This document shows positions 8,774 to 15,140 of a stretch of 25,629 nucleotides of DNA, in pieces. The notes under the pieces are model-generated. The model ran no database searches, had not been told where the DNA came from, and saw only the letters and a list, made by a program, of their open reading frames with translations. Source of the DNA: a virus. Location: positions 1 to 25,629 of the IMG/VR virus record IMGVR_UViG_3300022187_000210; one strand, written 5' to 3'. The position numbers were made by a program, and so were the translations under genes. Each line of letters begins with the position of its first letter. The first letter of the stretch is position 1.

Positions 8774-8776
8774 ATT

Positions 8777-10363
8777 TTAGTACCCGAATGTTGAGTCTGA
8801 AGCTTGAAAGCCTGTACGTTGGTTCTTAGCTGGATCGTAATCCCATATAGAACTACGTGGTCTTGTCATTATACCATACCTTAATGCGTCATACAAGTGG
8901 TCTTCTGCATTTGTATCTACATCTTCTGGATTTCTTTTGTCCAAAGGTATAGACGGTAGTTGCGATATAGTATTGGTACAGGAAGAAAAGAATACGAGCC
9001 TTGGCTTCTCAGTAAACTCATCTACCTGTAATCGGCGGTGTATCTCGTTCTTGCCTGAAACACGAGAGCCTTTTGAGCGATCAGAAGGTCTCCATCGGCA
9101 ACCTTTCATATTCATCTGCTCTGCCAAGGATGGGCCAGTATCACCTCGGTTGTGCCACAAAGAAGAGTCCAACACGCCGTATCTGATTGTACCGTCATTA
9201 GCTTCTGCTTCTAATATCATATCAGCTAGGTCTGATGCCGTGACTTTGGAACAGTATAGCTCTCTATATACAACCAGTTGTTCACTAGGGGTTACCGCTA
9301 ACCATACGACACCAGTAAAAGAACCATAACCGTAGTCACACGCTCTAAACTTAGTCCACGAATGTGGTATGTCGTAAGGTTCTACAACGTGTATAGCCCT
9401 GTTAAACTCAGGGAACGCTGCACCCTCGTTAATATCCCAGTTACCTTCAAGAAGTTGCTTCCTTTGGTGTTCAGGTAGTGAGAGAAGCATTGCTTCGTAG
9501 TCACCGCCTTCAGCTAGGTAAGGATTATCAAACAAGCTAGCTGGGATAAATCTGCGTTTAAATAGTGGCTCTCCTGCTCTGGTATGCCCAGGGGGAAAGG
9601 CTAGTGTTTCACCTGTCTCTATATTCGTAGCCCAGAACGGCTCATTGGGAGGCGATGGGTCTATGAACATCTTCTTAACCCAAGAGTGGCCTGGACCACC
9701 AGGGTTTGTCGTAGCTCTCATATACAAGCCTAACTCTTTAGAGCTAGTACGTAGACGTGACCTCATATAGTTCCAGCTATAGGGGCTGTTCCACTGAGTC
9801 AATTCGTCGAAAGCTACATAGTTAAACGCCTGTCCTTGGTAGCGCATAACGTCTGTGTCTTTGTCGAGGTAGGACATCCAGAGTCGTCCTCCTCTTGGTG
9901 TGGTCCACTGAGACTTACGCTCTGACCACTTAATCCCAGGAATCGCTTTAGGGTATAACTCTTGGCTTTTCTGTATGAGTTCCCTTAGTTCTTCCGTTGT
10001 GTGTCGAACAAGTAGACCACTAAAGTCTGGGTTGTTCATATCACGCAGAGGGTCTGCTAGAGTCGCATAGGACTTGCCACCGCCAGCTGCTCCACCATAT
10101 AGTACTTCACGTTCACTAGAAGCTAGATATTGTGTCTGTGGCCCTGGGTTAGGCTTAAAGACTACTTCACGTGCAGCTATCGGATCAAACTCAGCAGGCT
10201 TAACTTCAGCTGGTTTCAAGCTCTGCGTCTGAGTCTTCGTCGGCGTAGGTGTAGTAACCGAGTCTTTCTTTTTCGAGTATCTCGTACTGCTTGAGCGCTT
10301 TTTCGTACCTTTGGGTAAGCTTGCGTTTAATTGCAGCAAGTGATTTACGTTTTCTTTCGACAT
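8777..10363 (-). CDS. Terminase large subunit (packaging ATPase/nuclease)
   Basis: 528 residues from the ATG at 10363. Walker A is GGAAGGGKS (90-98), Walker B is NYVAFDE (181-187) and the coupling motif is ATTNPGGPGH (217-226). The RNase H-fold nuclease shows acidic residues in ACDYGYG (D343), GVLDSS (D399) and AEDHLYDALRY (D488). It cuts and pumps concatemeric DNA through the portal. The first 48 residues are Ser/Thr/Lys low complexity and lie in a 158-nt overlap with the preceding gene, where the other frame looks more protein-like. The true start may therefore be the TTG at 10219 or another non-ATG codon. Everything from about residue 64 on is certain. Confidence 0.95.
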   Translation of the reverse strand: MSKENVNHLLQLNASLPKGTKKRSSSTRYSKKKDSVTTPTPTKTQTQSLKPAEVKPAEFDPIAAREVVFKPNPGPQTQYLASSEREVLYGGAAGGGKSYATLADPLRDMNNPDFSGLLVRHTTEELRELIQKSQELYPKAIPGIKWSERKSQWTTPRGGRLWMSYLDKDTDVMRYQGQAFNYVAFDELTQWNSPYSWNYMRSRLRTSSKELGLYMRATTNPGGPGHSWVKKMFIDPSPPNEPFWATNIETGETLAFPPGHTRAGEPLFKRRFIPASLFDNPYLAEGGDYEAMLLSLPEHQRKQLLEGNWDINEGAAFPEFNRAIHVVEPYDIPHSWTKFRACDYGYGSFTGVVWLAVTPSEQLVVYRELYCSKVTASDLADMILEAEANDGTIRYGVLDSSLWHNRGDTGPSLAEQMNMKGCRWRPSDRSKGSRVSGKNEIHRRLQVDEFTEKPRLVFFSSCTNTISQLPSIPLDKRNPEDVDTNAEDHLYDALRYGIMTRPRSSIWDYDPAKNQRTGFQASDSTFGY

Positions 10364-10658
10364 CTATACGCTTTCTTAACCCTGAGTGAGATATGCGGCG
10401 ACCTGACTGTGTAGATAACCAAGCTGCCACTTCTCTGTAACTATACTGCTTTAAGTGTTTCTTTGCAAGCTCTAATAGTTCTAATTCTTTAGAGATGGGT
10501 TTTAGCCAGTCGTCATCTTCAGGATCAATCTCGTACCCGAAAGGTATCTGATGTGTTAGACGTGGGATTCGCTCCCATCTTTTTACTTTGAAGTCAGGCT
10601 TAGGTAACATCCAGTAGCCTAAGCTCTCACGTTCTTTTTGTTTAGTTATCCGTATCAT
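10206..10658 (-). CDS. HTH protein between the terminase subunits
   Basis: 150 residues from the ATG at 10658, chosen because it just overlaps the end of the small terminase gene. The N-terminal part contains GYWMLPKPDFKVKRWERIP and PFGYEIDPEDDDWLKPI. A helix-turn-helix-like block then follows (YSYREVAAWLSTQSGRRISHSGLRKRI) and a long basic helix (RKSLAAIKRKLTQRYEKALKQYEILEKER). The HTH resembles the C-terminal DNA-binding part of serine recombinases, but there is no catalytic domain. Its place suggests a packaging-associated DNA-binding protein, perhaps a second small terminase component. The last 158 nt overlap the annotated large terminase start. Function is inferred. Confidence 0.75.
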   Translation of the reverse strand: MIRITKQKERESLGYWMLPKPDFKVKRWERIPRLTHQIPFGYEIDPEDDDWLKPISKELELLELAKKHLKQYSYREVAAWLSTQSGRRISHSGLRKRIDVERKRKSLAAIKRKLTQRYEKALKQYEILEKERLGYYTYADEDSDAELETS

Positions 10659-11016
10659 TACTATCTTTAGGGGGCAGAATAAACAAACCACCCGATGCTT
10701 GTACTTCCATACGCTCTGTCTTAATAATACCTGCACGGTCAAGTACTTCTTTAGCAGCTTGCATCTTTTCTTTTACGCCTAGCTCTGTAGGATCAACAAG
10801 AGCTTGACCAAATGCTACAGCTGCTTTAGGTCCGATACGAGACATATAGGTTTTAGTTGCATCGAATATCTCATCTTTCAACGCATCTACAATAAGACGT
10901 GTAGGTGTATTCTCGCTGTAACCTGCAAGCTTCTTAGCTTTAACTACATCACCGCCAGCTTCATCGAACAGTACTTCGAGAAACTTTACTTGATTTTCTG
11001 TTAGATTTTTTGCCAT
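10642..11016 (-). CDS. Terminase small subunit
   Basis: 124 residues. It begins MAKNLTENQVKFLEVLFDEAGGDVVKAKKLAGYSENTPTR, the N-terminal HTH pattern of small terminases of marine tailed phages (KFLEALF, GD, AxxxAGYS). A helical oligomerisation region follows (EIFDATKTYMSRIGPKAAVAFGQALVDP, KMQAAKEVLDRAGI), then a short acidic tail. It would recognise the packaging start and load DNA onto the large subunit encoded two genes downstream. Start choice: the ATG at 11016 is preceded by AGGAAA. The stop overlaps the next gene by 17 nt. Confidence 0.8.
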   Translation of the reverse strand: MAKNLTENQVKFLEVLFDEAGGDVVKAKKLAGYSENTPTRLIVDALKDEIFDATKTYMSRIGPKAAVAFGQALVDPTELGVKEKMQAAKEVLDRAGIIKTERMEVQASGGLFILPPKDSNDTDN

Positions 11017-11119
11017 TAGCTTTCCTGTCTATGTTCTCAGCTATACGTTTATATGTGGTAATGATGAGTAACTTACCATCCTTATCAAAGACGTAGTACT
11101 TACTGTTTCTTTTAGTTAT
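10961..11119 (-). CDS. Possible small protein without a normal start codon
   Basis: The 97-nt gap before the small terminase is open in one frame and reads like protein: NSKYYVFDKDGKLLIITTYKRIAENI followed by a basic tail. The pattern (V-x-D-x-DGK, II-T, RIAE) resembles short phage proteins I have seen. The only natural start is ATA at 11119, exactly where an ATGA-type junction with the preceding stop would be (ATAA). The alternative is a TTG at 11188 deep inside the upstream gene. It could be an AUA-initiated gene, a start-codon-lost remnant, or chance. The 3' end overlaps the small terminase gene by 56 nt. Confidence 0.3.
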   Translation of the reverse strand: MTKRNSKYYVFDKDGKLLIITTYKRIAENIDRKANGKKSNRKSSKVSRSTVR

Positions 11120-11571
11120 GCCACTAGGTAAAGTACGAATCCCAATACACCAAACCCTAATAATAAAAGAAGACCTGATACAGTCCAAGTTATGATAGCT
11201 TCCTGTAGTTCAGCCTTACGATACTCGTGTTCTTTCTTTTGCTTTCTAATCTTAGCTTCAATAGCTACAAGCTCATCCCAAGCTGATGGACCCATCGTGA
11301 AACTTATATAATCCTTTAGCTCTTTTCGCATAGACTCAGCTTTACGCTTAGCTGCAAAAACTTCCATAGCCTCAGACTCTATAGAGCCACCAATAGACTT
11401 CCACCACGGAGGGTTCTTAACTTGCTTCTCAGCTTGCCCTAAGTCAGCCATATGACCAGCCCACTTGTTTAGTTGGCTACCCATATCTTGTAAGTCCTTG
11501 CCTATAGCAAAGCCTTTCTTAAGGGCGTTAAAGGCGACAGTGGCCCCACTTATGATTGTAACTGGGTCCAT
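11116..11571 (-). CDS. Phage protein with C-terminal membrane segment
   Basis: 151 residues. The N-terminus, MDPVTIISGATVAFNALKKGFAIGKDLQDMG, is a block I recognise from marine T4-like and podovirus-like phages. Residues 30-120 are charged and helical (EAMEVFAAKRKAESMRKELKDYI, KIRKQKKEHEYRKAELQEA). The C-terminus is one clear transmembrane helix (WTVSGLLLLLGFGVLGFVLYLVA). There is no signal peptide, so it is a tail-anchored protein with its helical domain in the cytoplasm. Function is unknown. Lysis control or virion membrane interaction are possible, and a single-helix pinholin-like role cannot be excluded. Confidence 0.75.
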   Translation of the reverse strand: MDPVTIISGATVAFNALKKGFAIGKDLQDMGSQLNKWAGHMADLGQAEKQVKNPPWWKSIGGSIESEAMEVFAAKRKAESMRKELKDYISFTMGPSAWDELVAIEAKIRKQKKEHEYRKAELQEAIITWTVSGLLLLLGFGVLGFVLYLVA

Positions 11572-11595
11572 ACTGCCTCCTCAAACAAGTATAGA

Positions 11596-11808
11596 TCATT
11601 CTTTACCTTCTCTTACGATACGCTTGATGTCACCACGTCCGATACCTAAATCGTTTAGCTCACGGTCTGACATACGCCATAGGTGCATCTCTGCGATACG
11701 TGCATTAGCTTGACGTTGACGTGCTTCAATCATTGCGTTAAACACTCTGACCAGCCAAGCTTTAAAATTAGTGGCCCACTTTGATGATTCAGAAATTACT
11801 AGTTCCAT
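11596..11808 (-). CDS. DUF1127 (YjiS-like) protein
   Basis: 70 residues. The C-terminal half (RIAEMHLWRMSDRELNDLGIGRGDIKRIVREG) is a clear DUF1127 signature: L-x-x-M-S-D-R-E-L-x-D-L-G-I-x-R-x-x-I. The N-terminal half is an amphipathic basic helix (FKAWLVRVFNAMIEARQRQANARI). In alphaproteobacteria, DUF1127 proteins are abundant small RNA- or metabolism-linked regulators. A phage copy suggests capture from, and interference with, such a host system. It has its own good ribosome site (AAGGAG, 9-10 nt spacing) and a TATAACTATA motif about 32 nt upstream, so it may be expressed separately from the rest of the block. Confidence 0.88.
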   Translation of the reverse strand: MELVISESSKWATNFKAWLVRVFNAMIEARQRQANARIAEMHLWRMSDRELNDLGIGRGDIKRIVREGKE

Positions 11809-11839
11809 TATATGTACTCCTTATGTTAACGGAAACATA

Positions 11840-11850
11840 TATAGTTATAC
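11840..11850 (-). promoter_or_regulatory. GTATAACTATA motif upstream of the DUF1127 gene
   Basis: The minus strand reads GTATAACTATATATG within a 97-nt AT-rich gap, about 32 nt before the DUF1127 start. TATAAC would be a reasonable -10, with no convincing -35. The same decamer occurs before the scaffold gene (3594-3603) and twice in the divergent region (about 16891 and 17031, there in the other orientation). Confidence 0.3.
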
Positions 11851-11905
11851 TAGAATACTGGGCCTTTTAAAATAGCTTATTTGGAATACCCGCTATGCAT
11901 TTATG

Positions 11906-12265
11906 CTATCCGACTGGGATAAACGTTTCTACTACAGTGACAATACTATCAATATGCCCTGCTGAAACAGGTGTAACTTGAATCTTGTCACCAGGCTCAA
12001 GAACAAGCTCTATACCTTGAAACTCTATAAAGTCACCAGCGTTTAAGCTTTTACCTTCTACAAAACCTGATGCATAACTATCAGAAGAGTCATACCACTT
12101 AACACTAACACTGTTAGTAGACCCACCAGAGTTATTTACAATCATATAAACAACCTCTGCACTACAGTTAGCAGGACAAGTATATACATCTTCTGTTGTA
12201 GTACCAGTATTGTGGCCCCACACAGAACGTTTACGTGATGGTTTACCCTGCGTAACTAATGTCAT
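11906..12265 (-). CDS. Small beta-rich virion-like protein
   Basis: 119 residues with alternating strands throughout (VYTCPANCSAEVVYMIVNNSGG, VSVKWYDSS, IEFQGIELVLEPGDKIQVTP, IVTVVETFIPVG). The pattern is a compact beta-sandwich with the motif LxxGDxIxV near the end, as seen in small decoration or fibre-associated proteins of marine phages. No signal peptide. It starts 2 nt after the preceding stop in the same operon. The specific role is not identifiable; a virion surface protein is an inference from fold and context. Confidence 0.7.
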   Translation of the reverse strand: MTLVTQGKPSRKRSVWGHNTGTTTEDVYTCPANCSAEVVYMIVNNSGGSTNSVSVKWYDSSDSYASGFVEGKSLNAGDFIEFQGIELVLEPGDKIQVTPVSAGHIDSIVTVVETFIPVG

Positions 12266-12267
12266 TA

Positions 12268-12636
12268 TTACTTCTTCTTCTTACTTTTAACTACGTAAGC
12301 TTCATTCACATCAGGTGTAGAGGGATCATCAGCGATGAAATGTCCATTCTCATCACGTGCACGTACAATCTCAAGATCATCTGACTTCACTGCCTTTGCT
12401 TTAGGTGTTACTTTCTTAACTACCTTCTTAACTGCAGCTTTAGCTTTAGTAGATAAACTCATCTCAGCTTCTTGACAGATAGCATTTACATTAGGGTCTT
12501 TACTTTGTACGTTACCGTAGTTGTCTTCACCTGCAGACTGATTACCCATAGAGTCCCACACGTAGCCGTGCTCGTCTACACGATAACCTTTAGCTTCTAG
12601 TGCGTCTTTATATTTATGGTAATACTTCTGTGCCAT
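12268..12636 (-). CDS. Lys-rich protein of unknown function
   Basis: 122 residues. The N-terminal part, KYKDALEAKGYRVDEHGYVWDSMGNQSAGEDNYGNV, looks folded. The middle is a basic, Ala/Lys/Val-repetitive stretch (KAKAAVKKVVKKVTPKAKAVK), reminiscent of histone-H1-like tails. A short acidic section follows (DENGHFIADDPSTPDVNEAYVV) and it ends KSKKKK. The start overlaps the previous stop (TAATG). The basic tract suggests nucleic-acid contact, perhaps with packaged DNA, but this is inference and I recognise no named family. Confidence 0.65.
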   Translation of the reverse strand: MAQKYYHKYKDALEAKGYRVDEHGYVWDSMGNQSAGEDNYGNVQSKDPNVNAICQEAEMSLSTKAKAAVKKVVKKVTPKAKAVKSDDLEIVRARDENGHFIADDPSTPDVNEAYVVKSKKKK

Positions 12637-12866
12637 TATGAACTCGTGTTGATTGGGCGCTCAGCTGGATTAGATGCACCACAGTAGCCACCTTTATTGT
12701 AGCCCTTCTTAGCAGTCATACCGCCTTTGGACATACCCATAGCCATATAGTCTTTCTTCTTTTTAGAAGCCATACCACCATAAGCCATACCTGTCTTTTC
12801 TTTCTGACAGCCTTCTTTGGCACACTTAGCTGGGGTTTTACACCCTGGACAAGGTTTAAATTTCAT
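12636..12866 (-). CDS. Small Cys/Gly/Lys-rich protein with KGG repeats
   Basis: 76 residues from the ATG at 12866. Upstream in-frame codons are ignored because the conserved-looking sequence begins MKFKPCPGCKTPAKCAKEGC. Four cysteines in a C-x2-C-x5-C-x4-C array could bind a metal. The rest is low complexity: YGGM, KKKK, SKGGM, YNKGG. The CKTPAKC block is one I associate with small proteins of marine phages. No enzymatic function is visible. The KGG motifs recur in two larger virion proteins of this window (3624-5075 and 5262-6656). Confidence 0.65.
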   Translation of the reverse strand: MKFKPCPGCKTPAKCAKEGCQKEKTGMAYGGMASKKKKDYMAMGMSKGGMTAKKGYNKGGYCGASNPAERPINTSS

Positions 12867-12868
12867 AA

Positions 12869-13153
12869 TTATGCTCTCTTTCTTCCTGATGCTGTTGTTG
12901 ACCAATTAACTTTAGATGGTCCTGTCTTTTTCTGTGCCTCTTTTTTGGATATTTTTGAGGCAACTTTCTTCGGCCTACACGCTGGGTACGGTCTACTTGA
13001 GTCACTGGCTGAACTACGCCCACATTCTTTACCTGTCTTAACGTCTGTCCATTCTTCACCAAACCACTTACCTAAGCCTCCTTGAGAAAAACTCCTACGC
13101 TGACTTTGTAATACGTGTTGGCTATTACGTGACCTTGTTCTTGGTTGTGCCAC
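12869..13153 (-). CDS. Small basic protein, GLGKWF...YPACRP family
   Basis: 94 residues if started at the GTG at 13153, which has an ideal ribosome site (GGAGG, 8 nt spacing). The GTG at 13168 has none. The core is GLGKWFGEEWTDVKTGKECGR followed by PYPACRPKK and a Lys/Ser-rich tail. This core (LxxWFxExWVDVKTGxPCGR...YPxCRP) is a small conserved unit I remember from marine phages and from giant DNA viruses. Two Cys residues are invariant in that recalled pattern and present here. It overlaps the upstream DUF5872-like gene by 29 nt. The role is unknown and probably virion-associated. Confidence 0.65.
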   Translation of the reverse strand: MAQPRTRSRNSQHVLQSQRRSFSQGGLGKWFGEEWTDVKTGKECGRSSASDSSRPYPACRPKKVASKISKKEAQKKTGPSKVNWSTTASGRKRA

Positions 13154-13295
13154 TGTACTTGCCTCCACGCTTCTTGTACTCTTTGGTTAACCACGCTGAT
13201 GCATATGCGCTGGGCCACACATCAAACTTCTTTTTAGCTTCTGCCTTTACTTGAGAGTATAACTTTTTGTTAGTTGGTGTTGGTGATTTACTCAT
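13125..13295 (-). CDS. DUF5872-like small basic protein
   Basis: 56 residues, ATG at 13295 to TAA at 13125. The sequence includes LYSQVKAEAKKKFDVWPSAY, then ASAWLTKEYKKRGGKYSG, which matches my memory of DUF5872 (VKxEAKxKFxVYPSAYAxxxxxxxYKxRGGxY). Such domains occur in phages and large eukaryotic DNA viruses; the function is not known to me. It lies in a run of three to five tiny basic genes and overlaps its downstream neighbour by 29 nt. The WPSAY codons also contain one copy of the CCCAGCGC octamer. Confidence 0.75.
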   Translation of the reverse strand: MSKSPTPTNKKLYSQVKAEAKKKFDVWPSAYASAWLTKEYKKRGGKYSGTTKNKVT

Positions 13296-13296
13296 A

Positions 13297-13482
13297 TTAC
13301 GAACTCGTTCCTACTTCAAAACAGGCAGGTACAGCATACATACCTTTTTGTAACATACCTACAGCTACAGCTTCTGCTTCTTCTAAACAAGACTTCTCAC
13401 TGTAGAACGCTTCTGGTTTAGCTATCACTTGACACGATAACGCAGAAGGATCAAGACATATAAGCATTATTGCAACCCACAT
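13297..13482 (-). CDS. Small Cys-containing protein, probably exported or membrane-bound
   Basis: 61 residues from the ATG at 13482 (preceded by AAGG), beginning MWVAIMLICLDPSALSCQVIA and ending AVPACFEVGTSS. The first 16 residues are hydrophobic, signal-like. The remaining part has cysteines at C17, CLEEAEAVA and ACF, the last two likely to form a disulfide outside the cytoplasm. I have seen similar short proteins (ending YAVPxCFxxG) in marine phages, with no known role. It starts 2 nt after the stop of the DUF6321-like gene. Confidence 0.65.
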   Translation of the reverse strand: MWVAIMLICLDPSALSCQVIAKPEAFYSEKSCLEEAEAVAVGMLQKGMYAVPACFEVGTSS

Positions 13483-13483
13483 A

Positions 13484-13768
13484 TCACCAAGCCTTACAAG
13501 ACCAGTAACGTGCAGTAAACTTATCCGTTGCTGTATCACAATTATGTCTAGCTCTGAAGCTAGCACGACGACCTGGTTGATCTTTCTTGATAGACATATT
13601 AGGATCACCGAAGCGTACAATCTTTACTTGGTCACCCTTCTTAGCTAGAACAGCTGACTTTTTAGCTTCACCAGGGGTGCGCTTAGGTTTATTGTACCCA
13701 GGGAAAGTCTCACCACGATACTTGAGCTTTCCGCTAGGTAAACGTTCTACGTCTTTAGTTGTAGCCAT
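13484..13768 (-). CDS. DUF6321-like small basic protein
   Basis: 94 residues. It reads KLKYRGETFPGYNKPKRTPGE, then KKSAVLAKKGDQVKIVRFGDPNM, RRASFRARHNCDTA and ending TARYWSCKAW. This order (FPGYNKPKRTP, AVLAKxGDxVKxVRFGDxNM, RxSFRARHNCDTAKDK, ARYWSCKxW) is how I remember DUF6321. The family is widespread in marine phages and also seen in giant viruses. Two Cys plus His/Asp may bind metal. It overlaps the end of the u-spanin candidate by 14 nt. Family recognition is strong; the biochemical role is unknown. Confidence 0.75.
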   Translation of the reverse strand: MATTKDVERLPSGKLKYRGETFPGYNKPKRTPGEAKKSAVLAKKGDQVKIVRFGDPNMSIKKDQPGRRASFRARHNCDTATDKFTARYWSCKAW

Positions 13769-14120
13769 TCATCCGATCTTTCAGTGTTTTGCGTCTAAAG
13801 GGTGCTGTAATGAATCTATATATAGCCTTAGCCATCTGAGTAGGAGTAGGAAGTATCCAACCTAGTATAAGTACAAGTATTACCCACGGAGGTATATTCG
13901 TATTTATTATATCTAAGTTTTCCACTTTACCTGTTTCTACTTCTTTTGTTACTACGTCACGCCCAGCGCTAGTTTTATTTTCTACAGATAATACAGACTG
14001 TCTGTTCTCTTTGCCTATCTGAGCGTTTGAGTTTACTGTTGGACCTCCAGACCCACCAAGAAGACCTAGAGTACTCAAACCACAACCAGATAAGAAAAGA
14101 GCTAAGACTACCCATCTCAC
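13755..14120 (-). CDS. Lipoprotein with C-terminal membrane helix; u-spanin candidate
   Basis: 121 residues. It starts with a lipoprotein signal (MRWVVLALFLSGCG; lipobox LSGC with Cys13). A polar Asn/Thr/Lys-rich periplasmic section follows. Then comes one transmembrane helix at about 77-92 (PPWVILVLILGWILP) and a basic 29-residue tail (FITAPFRRKTLKDRM). An outer-membrane lipid anchor plus an inner-membrane helix in one polypeptide is the design of unimolecular spanins such as T1 gp11, which fuse the two membranes at the end of lysis. The gene is directly downstream of the endolysin gene. The cytoplasmic tail is longer than in T1 gp11. Function is inferred from topology and context. Confidence 0.6.
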   Translation of the reverse strand: MRWVVLALFLSGCGLSTLGLLGGSGGPTVNSNAQIGKENRQSVLSVENKTSAGRDVVTKEVETGKVENLDIINTNIPPWVILVLILGWILPTPTQMAKAIYRFITAPFRRKTLKDRMNGYN

Positions 14121-14126
14121 AATGTA

Positions 14127-14600
14127 CTATCCCATCATCAATTCAAAATGTGGGGCATCTATGAAGGGACGACGACCTTGTGATCTACGTAGGTCAATGT
14201 AAGCGTTCATTGCATCCTCAGCTGTATCATCGTAGTAACGAATGTCACCCTCTGACCAAGCTGCACCCCATTTGATAGGCACCTCTAGTTCTTCTGCTGC
14301 TTGAGCCATAGCGTCACAGATATTATCGTAAACATTGAGTTCCCAACTTACATTAGAACCAAAGTACGCTACAAGGTCTACAGCGTGGCTATAACCGTCA
14401 CCCTGGATCAAGTGCTTACTTTTCATAGTCTGGCTACGGCCTGACTCGTATAACTCTTTCTGTTCAGCTAAAGTTCTGACTCCATACGTCACACCGAAGT
14501 CTACATCAGTAAGCTCAATAGCTCGTTTAACTACAGCTACCATATCTGGATGTACACCATCTAGTTTATCTAACGAGCGCTGGGAAAGTCTAAATGCCAT
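14127..14600 (-). CDS. Endolysin, M15-family (VanY-like) peptidase
   Basis: 157 residues. Signature pieces are FGVTYGVRTLAEQKELYESGRSQ (35-57), SKH (61-63), SHAVDLVAYFG (71-81), IKWGAAW (109-115) and PHFEL (150-154). The probable zinc ligands are His63, Asp75 and His151, the H...D...H set of M15 peptidases, which cleave the peptide stems of peptidoglycan (T5-type L-Ala-D-Glu or D-Ala-D-Ala). There is no signal peptide, so export would need a holin. It lies between a lipoprotein gene and the u-spanin candidate, forming a lysis cassette. Confidence 0.9.
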   Translation of the reverse strand: MAFRLSQRSLDKLDGVHPDMVAVVKRAIELTDVDFGVTYGVRTLAEQKELYESGRSQTMKSKHLIQGDGYSHAVDLVAYFGSNVSWELNVYDNICDAMAQAAEELEVPIKWGAAWSEGDIRYYDDTAEDAMNAYIDLRRSQGRRPFIDAPHFELMMG

Positions 14601-14606
14601 CAGTTA

Positions 14607-15140
14607 TTACTCACAAGTATAGGTTGCATCAGATACACAGATAGTGGTGTTGTTTACCACCTCTGGGTTCACTACTTCAGGGTTAACTATAGTAACTTCA
14701 GCAATGCCTGCCATAGTATCATTAGTGTGCGTAGCTACAGTAGTGTCATTATTAGAGCTATTGATAGCTACCTCTTTATTGTTGTTACTATTATTAATAG
14801 CTATATCTTTTTGTACTTCAGCAGCATAAACTGTAGCACCAATTTGACCTACACCAATAAGTGTATTACCTAGTGCTGGCATAATAGTCTTAGCTAAGTC
14901 TACAGCACGGTCACCACCTGTACGTGGGGGTGCGGCATTGTATTGACCATTCTGTTGCATAAGTAAGGCAGCAGCTACTACCCCACTCTCACCTTGTTTA
15001 GCTATCTCAGAAATAGCCTCAAGCCGTTTCTGTTCAGCGTGAGACTTACTCCACTGATAATCTGTGTTCATAGCTACATCGTTCTTAGATGAACAAGCTG
15101 CTAATAAGACAGCAACAGGTATTACTAATAAGTATTTCAT
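14607..15140 (-). CDS. Lipoprotein of the lysis region
   Basis: 177 residues with a clear lipoprotein signal (MKYLLVIPVAVLLAACSSK; lipobox LAAC, Cys16). The mature part is helical at first (EQKRLEAISEIAKQGESGVVAAALLMQQ) and Gly/Ala-rich in the middle (LGNTLIGVGQIGATVYAAEV). An Asn-rich repeat follows (NNSNNNKEVAINSSNN), then VNPEVVNPEVVNN. It ends with two Cys (ICVSDATYTCE) that may pair in the periplasm. It is encoded just upstream of the endolysin, so it may be an outer-membrane lysis or exclusion factor. No family is recognised. Confidence 0.65.
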   Translation of the reverse strand: MKYLLVIPVAVLLAACSSKNDVAMNTDYQWSKSHAEQKRLEAISEIAKQGESGVVAAALLMQQNGQYNAAPPRTGGDRAVDLAKTIMPALGNTLIGVGQIGATVYAAEVQKDIAINNSNNNKEVAINSSNNDTTVATHTNDTMAGIAEVTIVNPEVVNPEVVNNTTICVSDATYTCE

